Below the pieces are notes generated by a model. That model was not told the origin of the DNA. It saw only the letters and a list, made by a program, of their open reading frames with translations, and made no database searches. The position numbers and the translations under genes are program-made. This document shows, piece by piece, positions 48,556 through 56,643 of a stretch of 64,000 nucleotides of DNA. The first letter of the stretch is position 1. Every line of letters begins with the position of its first letter. The DNA is from Marinilabiliaceae bacterium JC017 (GTDB taxonomy: Bacteria > Bacteroidota > Bacteroidia > Bacteroidales > Marinilabiliaceae), in assembly GCA_004296775.1 (NCBI GenBank), contig RHGE01000006.1:1-64000 (forward strand), in the 5' to 3' direction.

Positions 48556-48586
48556 TAAAATTATATAAATATCAATCATTTACAAA
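48556..48586 (-). promoter_or_regulatory. Predicted promoter of the universal stress protein gene
   Basis: On the minus strand TTTG, 19 bases, then TAATTTTA, one base off the TAnnTTTG consensus. Confidence 0.4.
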
Positions 48587-48788
48587 TTGGAAGGAATAAA
48601 ATGGGGAAACAGCAACCAGTGAATGGCGGTGGTAAGGGAGGGAATGGTCCTTGTAATTGGTTTGTAGATTATTGAATAATCCATAACAAATGGGCTGGAA
48701 GAACCTGATAAATGTCTGGGTATTCGAAATTGGAAACTCTTATTTTTTATATTATTTTAACAAAAGTCAAAACTAACCTTAAGGGTAT

Positions 48789-49049
48789 ATGAACTACAAA
48801 CATGATATTACTATTTGTCTCGGAAGTTCTTGTTTTTCACGCGGCAATAAAAGTGTCTTAGAGATTGTTAAAACCTTTTTGAAAGAGCATAACCTTGAGT
48901 CAGAAGTTTTTTTTCATGGCGATTTGTGCGGGGGGTATTGTGATAGGGGACCAGTTTTAAAAATTGATGATGAGTTGTATGAGTGTGTTACGAGTGATAA
49001 TATTTACGACATACTTAATGCGTTTTTTGAGACAAATAATCAATCCTAA
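48789..49049 (+). CDS. Small thioredoxin-like 2Fe-2S protein (NuoE C-terminal type)
   Basis: An 86-aa stand-alone 2Fe-2S domain with four likely ligands, Cys10, Cys15, Cys47 and Cys51, in the same pattern as the cluster domain of NuoE/HydC. It lies 23 bases before the sensory hydrogenase gene and should be translated with it. Being small and soluble, it may deliver or accept electrons for the sensor. No other family is a better match. Confidence 0.82.
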   Translation: MNYKHDITICLGSSCFSRGNKSVLEIVKTFLKEHNLESEVFFHGDLCGGYCDRGPVLKIDDELYECVTSDNIYDILNAFFETNNQS

Positions 49050-49072
49050 ATAAAAATTGATAATTTGAATCT

Positions 49073-50935
49073 ATGAGCCAGTTGATTATCACTGACAAAG
49101 ATAAATGTAATCTTAGTTTTACATGTATTCGCGTGTGTCCGGCAAAGGCCATTAAGATTGCAGATAACCATGCTCAAATTATTCCTAACAGGTGTATAGG
49201 GTGTGGGCATTGTGTGACGATGTGTGCTCAGCATGCTATTAGTTACAGAAACGAGAAGGAAAAGGTGCAAGCTTTAATTGATTCTTCTGGAAAAGTAGCC
49301 GCTATATGTGATCCTGCCATTTCTGGTGAATTTGTGGATGTAACTGATTATCGCAAGTTTGTTGCTATGATTAGGGCTATTGGTTTTGATTTGGTAACAG
49401 AAGTGTCGTTTGGCGCTGATTTAGTTTCGTTGAAATATGAAAATCTGTTTTCACAATTTCAAGGTAAGTACTACATCTCAACCAAATGTCCTCCTGTTAT
49501 AAGTTATGTAGAGAAATTGCATCCGGAACTAGTGGATAATCTGGCACCAATTGTTCCGCCTTATATTGCCATGGCCAAGGTGGTTCATCAAAAGTATGGG
49601 GAGAATGTAAAGGTGGTTTACATTAGTGCCTGTACGGCAGCTAAAGATGATTCAAAACATTTTTATGGCACCAATGGTCAGGTTGATGCTGTCTTGTCTT
49701 TCGTGGAGCTCCGAGAGTTGTTTAAAGAGTATGGTATTACCGAGAATTCTGTTGAATATAGAGAGTTTGATCCTCCTTTAGGTCGTAAAGGAGGATTGTT
49801 TCCGATTAGTCATGGCCTTTTGCAGGCTGTTGATGTAAATCAGGGTTTGTTGGATGGTAGTGTAATTATTACAGAAGGCCGAACCAATTTCCTGCAATCC
49901 ATAAAGGAGTTTAAGAGAGAGGTAGAGTTGAAGCAAAATCTTGATCTTTTCTATTGTAAGGGATGTATTATGGGCCCCGGTACATCACCCGGAGGAAAGA
50001 AATTTATCAGACGATCGCAGGTTATAAAATATGTGGAGAAACGGTTAAAGGGTATCGATTATGAGCAATGGAAGGAGGATATTGAGACTTTTTCAATCAT
50101 TGACTTATCCAGGTCTTACAGGGTGAAAGATCAACGCATGCCATATCCTACGGAAGAGGAAATTGAGAAAGTATTGCATGATATGGGAAAGGGAAAGATT
50201 GAGGATCAGCTGGGATGTGGAGCTTGTGGATATCCTAGTTGCAGGGAGTTTGCAATTGCCTATTGTCAGGGATTAACCAATTATGAAATGTGTTACACTT
50301 ACACCATAAAAAAATTGCATACCTATATCAATAAGGTAAATGCAGCTAATGAAAAGTTGAAGAAAACACAAGAGGCGCTTACCCGCAGCGAAGAAAAAGC
50401 CAGATCAGAAGAGTTGGCAGCTCGCGAAGCAGCAGAGACAACTACAGCAATGTTAAATAAAATTCGTGCTGGTGTTGTTATTGTTGATGAGAATATGAAG
50501 GTTTTGGAATCGAACAGCACTTTTGTGAAAATGCTGGGAGAGGAAGCCAGAATGATTGATGAGATGATTCCTGGATTAAGAGGGGCGGAATTAGAGGCGC
50601 TGGTTCCGTTTAGCCGGTTGTTTATTTCTGTTCTTCAATCTGGTCAGGATTTGTTGAACAGGGATACGCCATTTGGAGATTCTATTTTGAATGTCTCTGT
50701 GTTTACCATTAAGAAGAATAAAGTAGTGGGAGGAATAATCAGGGATCTTACTACGCCCGTTGTTCGAAAAGAAGAAATAATAAATAGGGCACGTGAAGTG
50801 ATTCGGGAAAATCTGGAGACGGTACAGCAGATTGCGTTTTTATTAGGCGAGAGTGCTTCCAAGACAGAGAAGACCCTTAATTCAATTATTGAAGCCCAAA
50901 AATTAGGAGAAAGCGAAGATGGTTCCCGAAAGTAA
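49073..50935 (+). CDS. hydS: PAS-containing sensory [FeFe]-hydrogenase-like protein (group C, HydS)
   Basis: Likely H2 or redox sensor. Order: two 4Fe-4S clusters (the first irregular, Cys12/18/22; the second CIGCGHC), an H-cluster-like domain (residues about 70-330), a CGACGYPSC Fe-S motif (Cys382, 385, 390 with Cys398), a coiled linker and a PAS domain (about 455-560), then a helical end. The H-cluster motifs are altered: STKCPPV replaces TSCCPxW, SACTAAK replaces MPCxxKK, and CKGC replaces CPGGC. These are the changes expected in non-catalytic group C proteins. The gene overlaps the following phosphatase gene by 17 bases, as in phosphatase-linked (C3) sensors. Confidence 0.88.
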   Translation: MSQLIITDKDKCNLSFTCIRVCPAKAIKIADNHAQIIPNRCIGCGHCVTMCAQHAISYRNEKEKVQALIDSSGKVAAICDPAISGEFVDVTDYRKFVAMIRAIGFDLVTEVSFGADLVSLKYENLFSQFQGKYYISTKCPPVISYVEKLHPELVDNLAPIVPPYIAMAKVVHQKYGENVKVVYISACTAAKDDSKHFYGTNGQVDAVLSFVELRELFKEYGITENSVEYREFDPPLGRKGGLFPISHGLLQAVDVNQGLLDGSVIITEGRTNFLQSIKEFKREVELKQNLDLFYCKGCIMGPGTSPGGKKFIRRSQVIKYVEKRLKGIDYEQWKEDIETFSIIDLSRSYRVKDQRMPYPTEEEIEKVLHDMGKGKIEDQLGCGACGYPSCREFAIAYCQGLTNYEMCYTYTIKKLHTYINKVNAANEKLKKTQEALTRSEEKARSEELAAREAAETTTAMLNKIRAGVVIVDENMKVLESNSTFVKMLGEEARMIDEMIPGLRGAELEALVPFSRLFISVLQSGQDLLNRDTPFGDSILNVSVFTIKKNKVVGGIIRDLTTPVVRKEEIINRAREVIRENLETVQQIAFLLGESASKTEKTLNSIIEAQKLGESEDGSRK

Positions 50936-52109
50936 ATTTTTTCTGGACATTTTTTGTCAACAGAATAATCATGTGGGTGAAATCATTTGTGGTGATGTGT
51001 TTCTTTCTATGCGGGTAAAGGAGGAAGGACGTACCATTGTAGTTTTGTCTGATGGTATGGGCAGCGGGGTAAAGGCAAATGTGTTGGCGACACTTTCTGC
51101 TTCTATGGCAGTGAATTTTACTATTGAACACCGGGAGGTTACACGAACTGCAGAGATTATCATGAATACTTTACCGGTGTGTAGTGTCAGGAAGATGAGT
51201 TATTCAACGTTTACTATTATAGATGTTGAAGATAATGGTATAACAACGATTGTGGAGTATGATAATCCGCCTTGTCTTATTATGCGAGGAGAAACTCCCT
51301 TTGATCCTGGTTGGGAAGATATTGAATTGGATAGTGAAAAGAATAAAGGCAAACGAATTCATAAATGTCAATTTCAGGCTCAAAAAGAAGATCGCGTTTT
51401 TTTCTGGACAGATGGTATTGTGCAGTCCGGGATGGGTTCAAGAGCTTTTCCTTTTGGGTGGGGAAGAAGTGAGTTGGAGGGTTATGTGGTTAAAATTGTA
51501 AAATATGCACCTTATGCCTCTTCCACAAAGCTTGCACGTAAAGTTTTAAATATGGCTTCGCTCCATGATGGGGGAAAACCTAAAGATGATTCTTCTTGTG
51601 GAGTGATATACTTTAGAGAGCCTCGAAAATTATTATTGGTAAGTGGCCCTCCGTTTGAGGAAATTAATGATTTGGATTTCTCATTGAAGGTGCAACGTTT
51701 CAAAGGGAAAAAAATTATAGCAGGAGGAACTACTGCAGAAATAATCGCAAGAGAACTTGCCTTGAAATTTGATGCCGGGATGGATTCTTCAGATCCGGAC
51801 CTTCCTCCAGTATCCTATGTTGAAGGGATAAACCTTGTTACCGAAGGAATACTCACCTTGGGTAAGGTGAGTAATATTTTGGAGAATTACCATTCAGATT
51901 ATCGATTATCGAATGGTCCGGCTGATCAGATTGTGAAGCTTTTATTGGAAAGTGATAAGATTCATATATTAAACGGGACTCGAATTAATATTGCTCATCA
52001 GGATCCAAGTCTTCCGGTGGAATTGGAAATACGACGAACGGTGATCAAGAGAATTGTTAAGTTTTTAGAGCAAAAATTCTTAAAGGAAGTTGACGTTGAA
52101 TATATGTAG
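50919..52109 (+). CDS. PP2C/SpoIIE-type serine phosphatase linked to the sensory hydrogenase
   Basis: Predicted metal-dependent protein serine/threonine phosphatase. Motifs GD (ICGDVFLS) and SDGMGSGVKAN give the metal-binding aspartates, and a later KDDSSCG segment completes the PPM fold by about residue 230. The last 160 residues (starting near GGTTAEIIAREL) are a separate domain that I do not recognise. The start codon lies inside the hydS gene, so output of sensor and phosphatase is coupled. Its likely substrate is a phosphorylated partner in the signalling block that follows; none is identified. Confidence 0.85.
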   Translation: MVPESKFFLDIFCQQNNHVGEIICGDVFLSMRVKEEGRTIVVLSDGMGSGVKANVLATLSASMAVNFTIEHREVTRTAEIIMNTLPVCSVRKMSYSTFTIIDVEDNGITTIVEYDNPPCLIMRGETPFDPGWEDIELDSEKNKGKRIHKCQFQAQKEDRVFFWTDGIVQSGMGSRAFPFGWGRSELEGYVVKIVKYAPYASSTKLARKVLNMASLHDGGKPKDDSSCGVIYFREPRKLLLVSGPPFEEINDLDFSLKVQRFKGKKIIAGGTTAEIIARELALKFDAGMDSSDPDLPPVSYVEGINLVTEGILTLGKVSNILENYHSDYRLSNGPADQIVKLLLESDKIHILNGTRINIAHQDPSLPVELEIRRTVIKRIVKFLEQKFLKEVDVEYM

Positions 52110-52712
52110 CATTTTGCAATCTGAGCTCACATGTGTTTTTTCATTTTTCTTATTAAAATGAATTTGTTTAAGTTGGATATATAATTTGTTGTCATGCTTG
52201 TTGTTTTGATTCGTCTAAAATTCTTCGCTGGGTTAAAATGGGAAAATGATCTCTGATATTAATAGAGAAATGGCCTGGTTGATTCATTTTTTATTTCGTG
52301 ATTTTATTTTTTTTAGTTTTCATAAATAAATGAAAGACGATTGCTGTGAGATTGCAATCTATGTGAAGGTTTAGGCGTCTTGTTTCGAAAGGATTTATAG
52401 GATTGAGATTAGGGTAAAAGTAATTGATACAGTGGATATGTGATAAAAATCATGACTTAATACAGATGAAATGATTCATTAAAATTTTTTTTAAATGGGT
52501 TGTGGAGGCTTATAGTTTGATAGTTTTTGGTGGTGATTTGATAATAGGTTGTTGTTTGTTAATTTAGATTGGATATTTATTAGGATTATGACCTTATAGG
52601 TCTTTTTTTTTTATGCAGAAAGATAGTAGTTTGGCTCTGTATTCAGGAAAATTTTCTTTAATTATTTGAGAAGAATTGGCTGAATATTTTGTTTAAAATA
52701 AACATATCGTTA
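52110..52712. promoter_or_regulatory. AT-rich 600-base regulatory gap
   Basis: No supported gene. It holds GATAAAAATCATGAC at 52442-52456 (shared motif with the regions upstream of hydC1 and hydG) and a terminator-like GACCT/AGGTC stem with eleven T at 52590-52612. The second operon starts 100 bases further on. Confidence 0.5.
52590..52612 (+). terminator. Short stem with long T-run upstream of the DRTGG operon
   Basis: Stem GACCT/AGGTC with loop TAT followed by a long run of T. It may end the hydS-phosphatase transcript, or act as an attenuator if a promoter lies near the shared motif at 52442. Confidence 0.55.
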
Positions 52713-53057
52713 ATGGAAATTAAAAAGATCGCTGAAATACTTGATGCACGCATTGTATGTGGTGAGGATCTTATAGATAAGGAAATCCATTGTGGTTTTG
52801 CCAGTGATTTAATGAGTGATGTGTTGACGTTGGATTCTGAGGGGCTTGTTTTAGTGACGGGTTTAGCTAATTTACAGACAATACGTACTGCAGAGATGGC
52901 AGATATTACCTGTGTGGTTTTTGTGCGCGATAAAACGGTTACTCCAGAGATGAGAAAAATTGCCGGTGAAAACAATATGGTTTTGTTAGAATGTCGTTAT
53001 TCGATGTTTCGGACAATTGGGAAATTATATGAGGCTGGATTAGCTCCGGTATATTAA
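52713..53057 (+). CDS. DRTGG domain protein 1
   Basis: A 114-aa single-domain protein of the DRTGG family, known as a regulatory or ligand-binding module beside CBS domains, phosphotransacetylases and hydrogenase genes. Here it is stand-alone: a short N-terminal helix (MEIKKIAEILDARIVCG), then alternating strands and helices with SDLMSDVL and TGLANLQTIRTAEM. The ATG at 52713 is chosen because it equals the start of the paralogue at 54866; an earlier in-frame ATG exists at 52689. It abuts the following ATPase gene with no spacer, so the two are co-translated. Ligand unknown. Confidence 0.82.
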   Translation: MEIKKIAEILDARIVCGEDLIDKEIHCGFASDLMSDVLTLDSEGLVLVTGLANLQTIRTAEMADITCVVFVRDKTVTPEMRKIAGENNMVLLECRYSMFRTIGKLYEAGLAPVY

Positions 53058-53483
53058 ATGATGGGAATGGAGTTTAAATACGACGTTGAGGGAGGTAATT
53101 TCGCTAAAGCCGGCCATGCAGCAAGTGCTGTTAAGAAAGTGCTCAAGCAGTTAAATGTAAATCCAAAAGTGATAAAGCGAGTGGTAGTGGCCTTGTATGA
53201 AGGAGAAGTCAATGTGGTGGCTCATGCCTTTAAAGGACGTATCATAGCAGATATTGACCCCAGTAGAATATATATCAAGATTGAGGATCAGGGACCAGGT
53301 ATTCCGGATATTGACCTTGCCATGCAGGTTGGGTATTCAACTGCTTCCTCAAAGGTACGAGAAATGGGGTTTGGGGCAGGGATGGGACTGCCTAATATGA
53401 AGAAAAATGCTGACAAACTGCAGATTTCTAGCAATGTTGGAAAAGGTACGGTGGTTGAGTTGACCACCTATTTTAATTCATAA
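53058..53483 (+). CDS. RsbW/RsbT-like ATP-binding protein (GHKL fold)
   Basis: A 141-aa small ATPase like the anti-sigma or switch kinases of partner-switching systems. The N-box EGEVNVVAHAF, the G1 box DQGPGIPD and the G2 box GFGAGMGLPNMKKNAD are present, and the fold ends GKGTVVEL. It starts directly at the DRTGG stop. No STAS-domain antagonist gene is seen in the window, so the phosphorylated partner would be unusual, perhaps a DRTGG protein. Kinase activity is inferred from family only. Confidence 0.83.
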   Translation: MMGMEFKYDVEGGNFAKAGHAASAVKKVLKQLNVNPKVIKRVVVALYEGEVNVVAHAFKGRIIADIDPSRIYIKIEDQGPGIPDIDLAMQVGYSTASSKVREMGFGAGMGLPNMKKNADKLQISSNVGKGTVVELTTYFNS

Positions 53484-53499
53484 AAGGCATTCTTTTATT

Positions 53500-54879
53500 A
53501 TGAGCGACGAGCAATTTTATCATGCCTTAAAAGTAGATGAAGATACATGTTTTGGTTGTACTCATTGCATGCATGATTGTCCTACAGGAGCTATACGGCT
53601 AAGAAACGGAAAAGCAACAATTCGAAAGGATTGGTGTGTGGATTGTGGAGAGTGTATGAAATCTTGTCCGGTAGATGCTATCTATGTAGAGCAGGATGAT
53701 TTTATCGAAATATTCAGTTATAAATACCGGGTTGCTATCGTTCCTGCTGTGTTTTTCGGGCAGTTTCCTGAAAATATCAGTGAAGAACGGATTCTGTCAG
53801 TGATGAACGAACTGGGGTTTACCCATGTCTTTCAGGCCGAGCATACCGTGGATATCATTAATGAAGTTATCTTAGAATTTCAGGATACCAAACCTGAGAA
53901 ACCTCTTATTTCCTCATTTTGTCCGGCCATTGTTCGCCTTATTCAAGTGAAATTTCCTGCTTTGGTTGATCATATTGTACCGGTAAAACCACCAATTGAT
54001 GCTTCGGCTGCTTTTTATAAATATCTACTGATTGAAAAAGGAGCCACTGCAGAAGAAATAGGAATATTTTATGTGACACCTTGTGCAGCTAAGATTGCCG
54101 CCGTTAAGAGTCCGGTTGGAGATGATCAAAATTATGTTGATGGTGTCATTAATATGGACTTTTTATACAATAAGGTATACCAGGTGCTGAAGAGTCAGAC
54201 AAATACTTCTTCGACGATAAAACAGGCTGCTTTTCCTCAATTGACTTCCAAAGGACTTAAGTGGAGCTTGACTGATGGTGAGGCTGACCATATGAAAGGA
54301 CGTTGCCTGGCTATTGATGAAATTCATAATGTTATTGATTTTCTGGAGAGATTAGAGAATGAGGAAATATCTGATGTGGATTTTCTTGAATTACGTGCGT
54401 GTGACCAGTCGTGTGCAGGAGGTGTTTTGTTATCAGGTAATCGATTTTTGGGTGTTGAACGTCTTCGAAATAGGGCTAGGGCCTTGGAAAATAAAACATT
54501 TCAAACGGAAGAGTTGGAGAGTTTTAGAAATTTTATAAAGAAGAATATTCATTTGGAGAGTTTGTCTCCGCGATCTATGATGAAGTTAGATGAAGATATG
54601 AGTGCAGCTTTAAAGAAGATGCAACGTATTCGTCATATTATGTGCTTTTTACCAGGGATTGATTGTGGTGCTTGTGGAGCGCCGAATTGCCAAAGTTTGG
54701 CTGAGGATATTGTTCGTAAAGAAGCGCATTTGTCCAATTGTGTTTTTATTCAGCGCATGATGGAGAAAACCAGGAAACTCAGTCCGGATCATGCGATTCG
54801 TTTGATTGAGAATACTTGGGGAAAAGATCGATTAGATAAAGATTGTAAGAAAAAAGGTGCCAAGAATGAAGGTATGTGA
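53500..54879 (+). CDS. Second [FeFe]-hydrogenase-like Fe-S protein
   Basis: 459 aa: two 4Fe-4S clusters at residues 17-56 (CFGCTHC, CVDCGEC), an H-cluster-like domain (about 75-330) and a CGACGAPNC motif (Cys389, 392, 397 with Cys414). The motifs SSFCPAI, TPCAAKIA and ACDQSC keep all four presumed cubane cysteines (141, 195, 301, 305) and Lys198 but put Phe140 at the proton-transfer position. Electron or redox sensing is more likely than fast catalysis. It has no PAS domain. It belongs to the DRTGG-ATPase operon, 16 bases behind, and its end overlaps the next gene. Confidence 0.82.
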   Translation: MSDEQFYHALKVDEDTCFGCTHCMHDCPTGAIRLRNGKATIRKDWCVDCGECMKSCPVDAIYVEQDDFIEIFSYKYRVAIVPAVFFGQFPENISEERILSVMNELGFTHVFQAEHTVDIINEVILEFQDTKPEKPLISSFCPAIVRLIQVKFPALVDHIVPVKPPIDASAAFYKYLLIEKGATAEEIGIFYVTPCAAKIAAVKSPVGDDQNYVDGVINMDFLYNKVYQVLKSQTNTSSTIKQAAFPQLTSKGLKWSLTDGEADHMKGRCLAIDEIHNVIDFLERLENEEISDVDFLELRACDQSCAGGVLLSGNRFLGVERLRNRARALENKTFQTEELESFRNFIKKNIHLESLSPRSMMKLDEDMSAALKKMQRIRHIMCFLPGIDCGACGAPNCQSLAEDIVRKEAHLSNCVFIQRMMEKTRKLSPDHAIRLIENTWGKDRLDKDCKKKGAKNEGM

Positions 54880-55201
54880 TATAATAGAAAAGCTCGGATT
54901 AACCGTTTTTAGCGGAGAACAGGGCTTGGATCGTGAAATAACCGGAGGTTATACATCCGATTTGTTGAGTGATGTAATGGGTAATTCCGAGGAAGGTCAA
55001 GTGTGGATTACCCTGCAAACACATAAAAATGTAATGGCTGTAGCTTCGTTGAAAGATGTGGCGGCAATTATTATAGTTAAAGGATTTCAGCCAGAGGAAG
55101 GAACAATTAATCAGAGTAATGATGAAGATATTCCTTTGTTGGGGACAGATATGGAGGCCTTTGAGGTTTCGGGTCGGCTCTATGAATTGCTGAATAATTA
55201 G
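54866..55201 (+). CDS. DRTGG domain protein 2
   Basis: Paralogue of the protein at 52713, 111 aa. It shares the order MKVCDIIEKLGL, then TGGYTSDLLSDVMG and a strand-helix core that ends AFEVSGRLYELL. The ATG at 54866 lies 14 bases inside the end of the hydrogenase-like gene; a GTG nine bases earlier is less likely. Two stand-alone copies in one operon suggest they bind each other or two partners. No catalytic residues are apparent. Confidence 0.8.
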   Translation: MKVCDIIEKLGLTVFSGEQGLDREITGGYTSDLLSDVMGNSEEGQVWITLQTHKNVMAVASLKDVAAIIIVKGFQPEEGTINQSNDEDIPLLGTDMEAFEVSGRLYELLNN

Positions 55202-55321
55202 TTTTTGTGAAGGAGTAGGTTAATTAAAAGCTAAATCGCGTCATTAGAAAATAATTTCAGTGATGTGCAAAAATGATTATTAGCGAGTTTAATTTGAAAT
55301 CAGAGAAACAAACATAGATAC

Positions 55322-56062
55322 ATGAGGAAATACCTGGCCGATCTTCATATTCATACAGTACTCTCTCCTTGCGGTAGTTTGGAAATGAGTCCTGGTAGAA
55401 TTGTCCAAGAGGCCAGAAATCGAGGGTTGGATATTATTGGGATAACCGACCATAACTCAACAAGACAATGTGCTGAAGTAGTTAGAAGAGGCAAGCAGGA
55501 GGGGATAGTGGTGATATGTGGGGCTGAAGTGACCACAAAGGAGGAGGTGCATTGTCTGACGTTCTTTGAGGATTTTGATAAACTGCAGCAGTTTCAGAAA
55601 TATCTGGATATTCACCTGCCGGAGATCGAAAATGATCCATTTAAGTTTGGATACCAGGTATGGGTCGATCAGCAAGAGCAGATTATAGGTGAGGAGCATC
55701 GTTTGTTGATTTCGGCTATAAACCAGTCAATTGATGAAGTGGAACAGGAGGTGCACCGGTTGAGTGGTTTGTTTTTGGCAGCACATATTGATAAAACCAG
55801 ATTTAGTTTAATTAGCCAACTCGGATTTGTTCCTCCAGAGCTTCGATTGGATGGCGTAGGCGTAAGTCCGGTTTCAACTCCCGATAAGTTGGTCAGGCAG
55901 TTTCCATGGTTACATGAAATGTCTGTAATTACCGCATCGGATGCACATATGCCAGGTCAGATAGGCATGAAGAATACTTGTTTTTTGTTGAATGAGCCAA
56001 CGTTTGCGGAAATAGTTAAGGCGCTAAGGGGGGAAGACGGAAGAAGAATAGTGAGGGATTAA
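55322..56062 (+). CDS. PHP-domain phosphoesterase-like protein
   Basis: A 246-aa PHP-fold metal-dependent hydrolase. Metal ligands are seen in ADLHIHTVLS (HxH at residues 9-11), GITDHNST, CGAEVTT, AAHIDK and SDAHMPGQIG. It resembles the PHP proteins common in anaerobes rather than histidinol phosphatase of the his operon. Its substrate is unknown; placement between the sensor block and the second ATPase suggests that it makes or removes a small phosphorylated signal, which is speculation. There is a 120-base gap upstream, so it may have its own promoter. Only 11 bases separate it from the following ATPase gene. Confidence 0.85.
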   Translation: MRKYLADLHIHTVLSPCGSLEMSPGRIVQEARNRGLDIIGITDHNSTRQCAEVVRRGKQEGIVVICGAEVTTKEEVHCLTFFEDFDKLQQFQKYLDIHLPEIENDPFKFGYQVWVDQQEQIIGEEHRLLISAINQSIDEVEQEVHRLSGLFLAAHIDKTRFSLISQLGFVPPELRLDGVGVSPVSTPDKLVRQFPWLHEMSVITASDAHMPGQIGMKNTCFLLNEPTFAEIVKALRGEDGRRIVRD

Positions 56063-56073
56063 AGCGAGGAAGT

Positions 56074-56616
56074 ATGAAGGATTTATCGATGCATATTTTA
56101 GATATAGCCCAAAATTCAGTCAGGGCCAAAGCAAGTCTGGTGCAAATTAATATTGTAGAGAGAGGGGAGATATTTAGGATAGAGGTAATAGATGATGGAT
56201 GTGGTATGAGTGAGGAGACTTTGAAGAAAGTTACTGATCCATTTTTTACTTCCAGAACTACTAGAAAGGTTGGTTTAGGTATTCCGTTAATTAAGCAAAA
56301 TGCCGAGCAAACAGGTGGTTTTGTAAAATTGGATTCAAAAGTAGGGGAAGGGACACGATTTAAAGCTGAATTTGGAAGATATCATATTGACCGGCCACCA
56401 ATTGGTGATTTACCTGGGACGATGGCGCTTTTAATATCGGGTAACACAGGTTTGGATTTTGTGTTTACATATACGAATGAGCAAAAGAGTTATTCGTTGG
56501 ATAGTCGTGAGGTGAAGGAGATATTGGGGGATGTAGATATCCGAACACCACGTGTTGTTAGTTTCTTGCAAGAGATGATTAATGATAACCTTATTGAGAT
56601 AGGAGTAGAATTTTAA
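56074..56616 (+). CDS. Second GHKL ATPase protein with C-terminal helical domain
   Basis: 180 aa. The first 110 residues are a histidine-kinase-like ATPase fold: LDIAQNSVRAKAS (N-box), DDGCGMSEE (G1), DPFFTSRTTRKVGLGIPLIKQNAEQ (F and G2 boxes in sequence) and GEGTRFKAEF. The rest is a small unrecognised domain ending IEIGVEF. There is no phosphoacceptor histidine or sensor domain, so it resembles a kinase-like or switch ATPase more than a full sensor kinase. Translation is probably coupled to the PHP gene and leads into the set 2 hydrogenase genes. Confidence 0.8.
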   Translation: MKDLSMHILDIAQNSVRAKASLVQINIVERGEIFRIEVIDDGCGMSEETLKKVTDPFFTSRTTRKVGLGIPLIKQNAEQTGGFVKLDSKVGEGTRFKAEFGRYHIDRPPIGDLPGTMALLISGNTGLDFVFTYTNEQKSYSLDSREVKEILGDVDIRTPRVVSFLQEMINDNLIEIGVEF

Positions 56617-56643
56617 ATGACAATATATTAACAAATCCACGCT

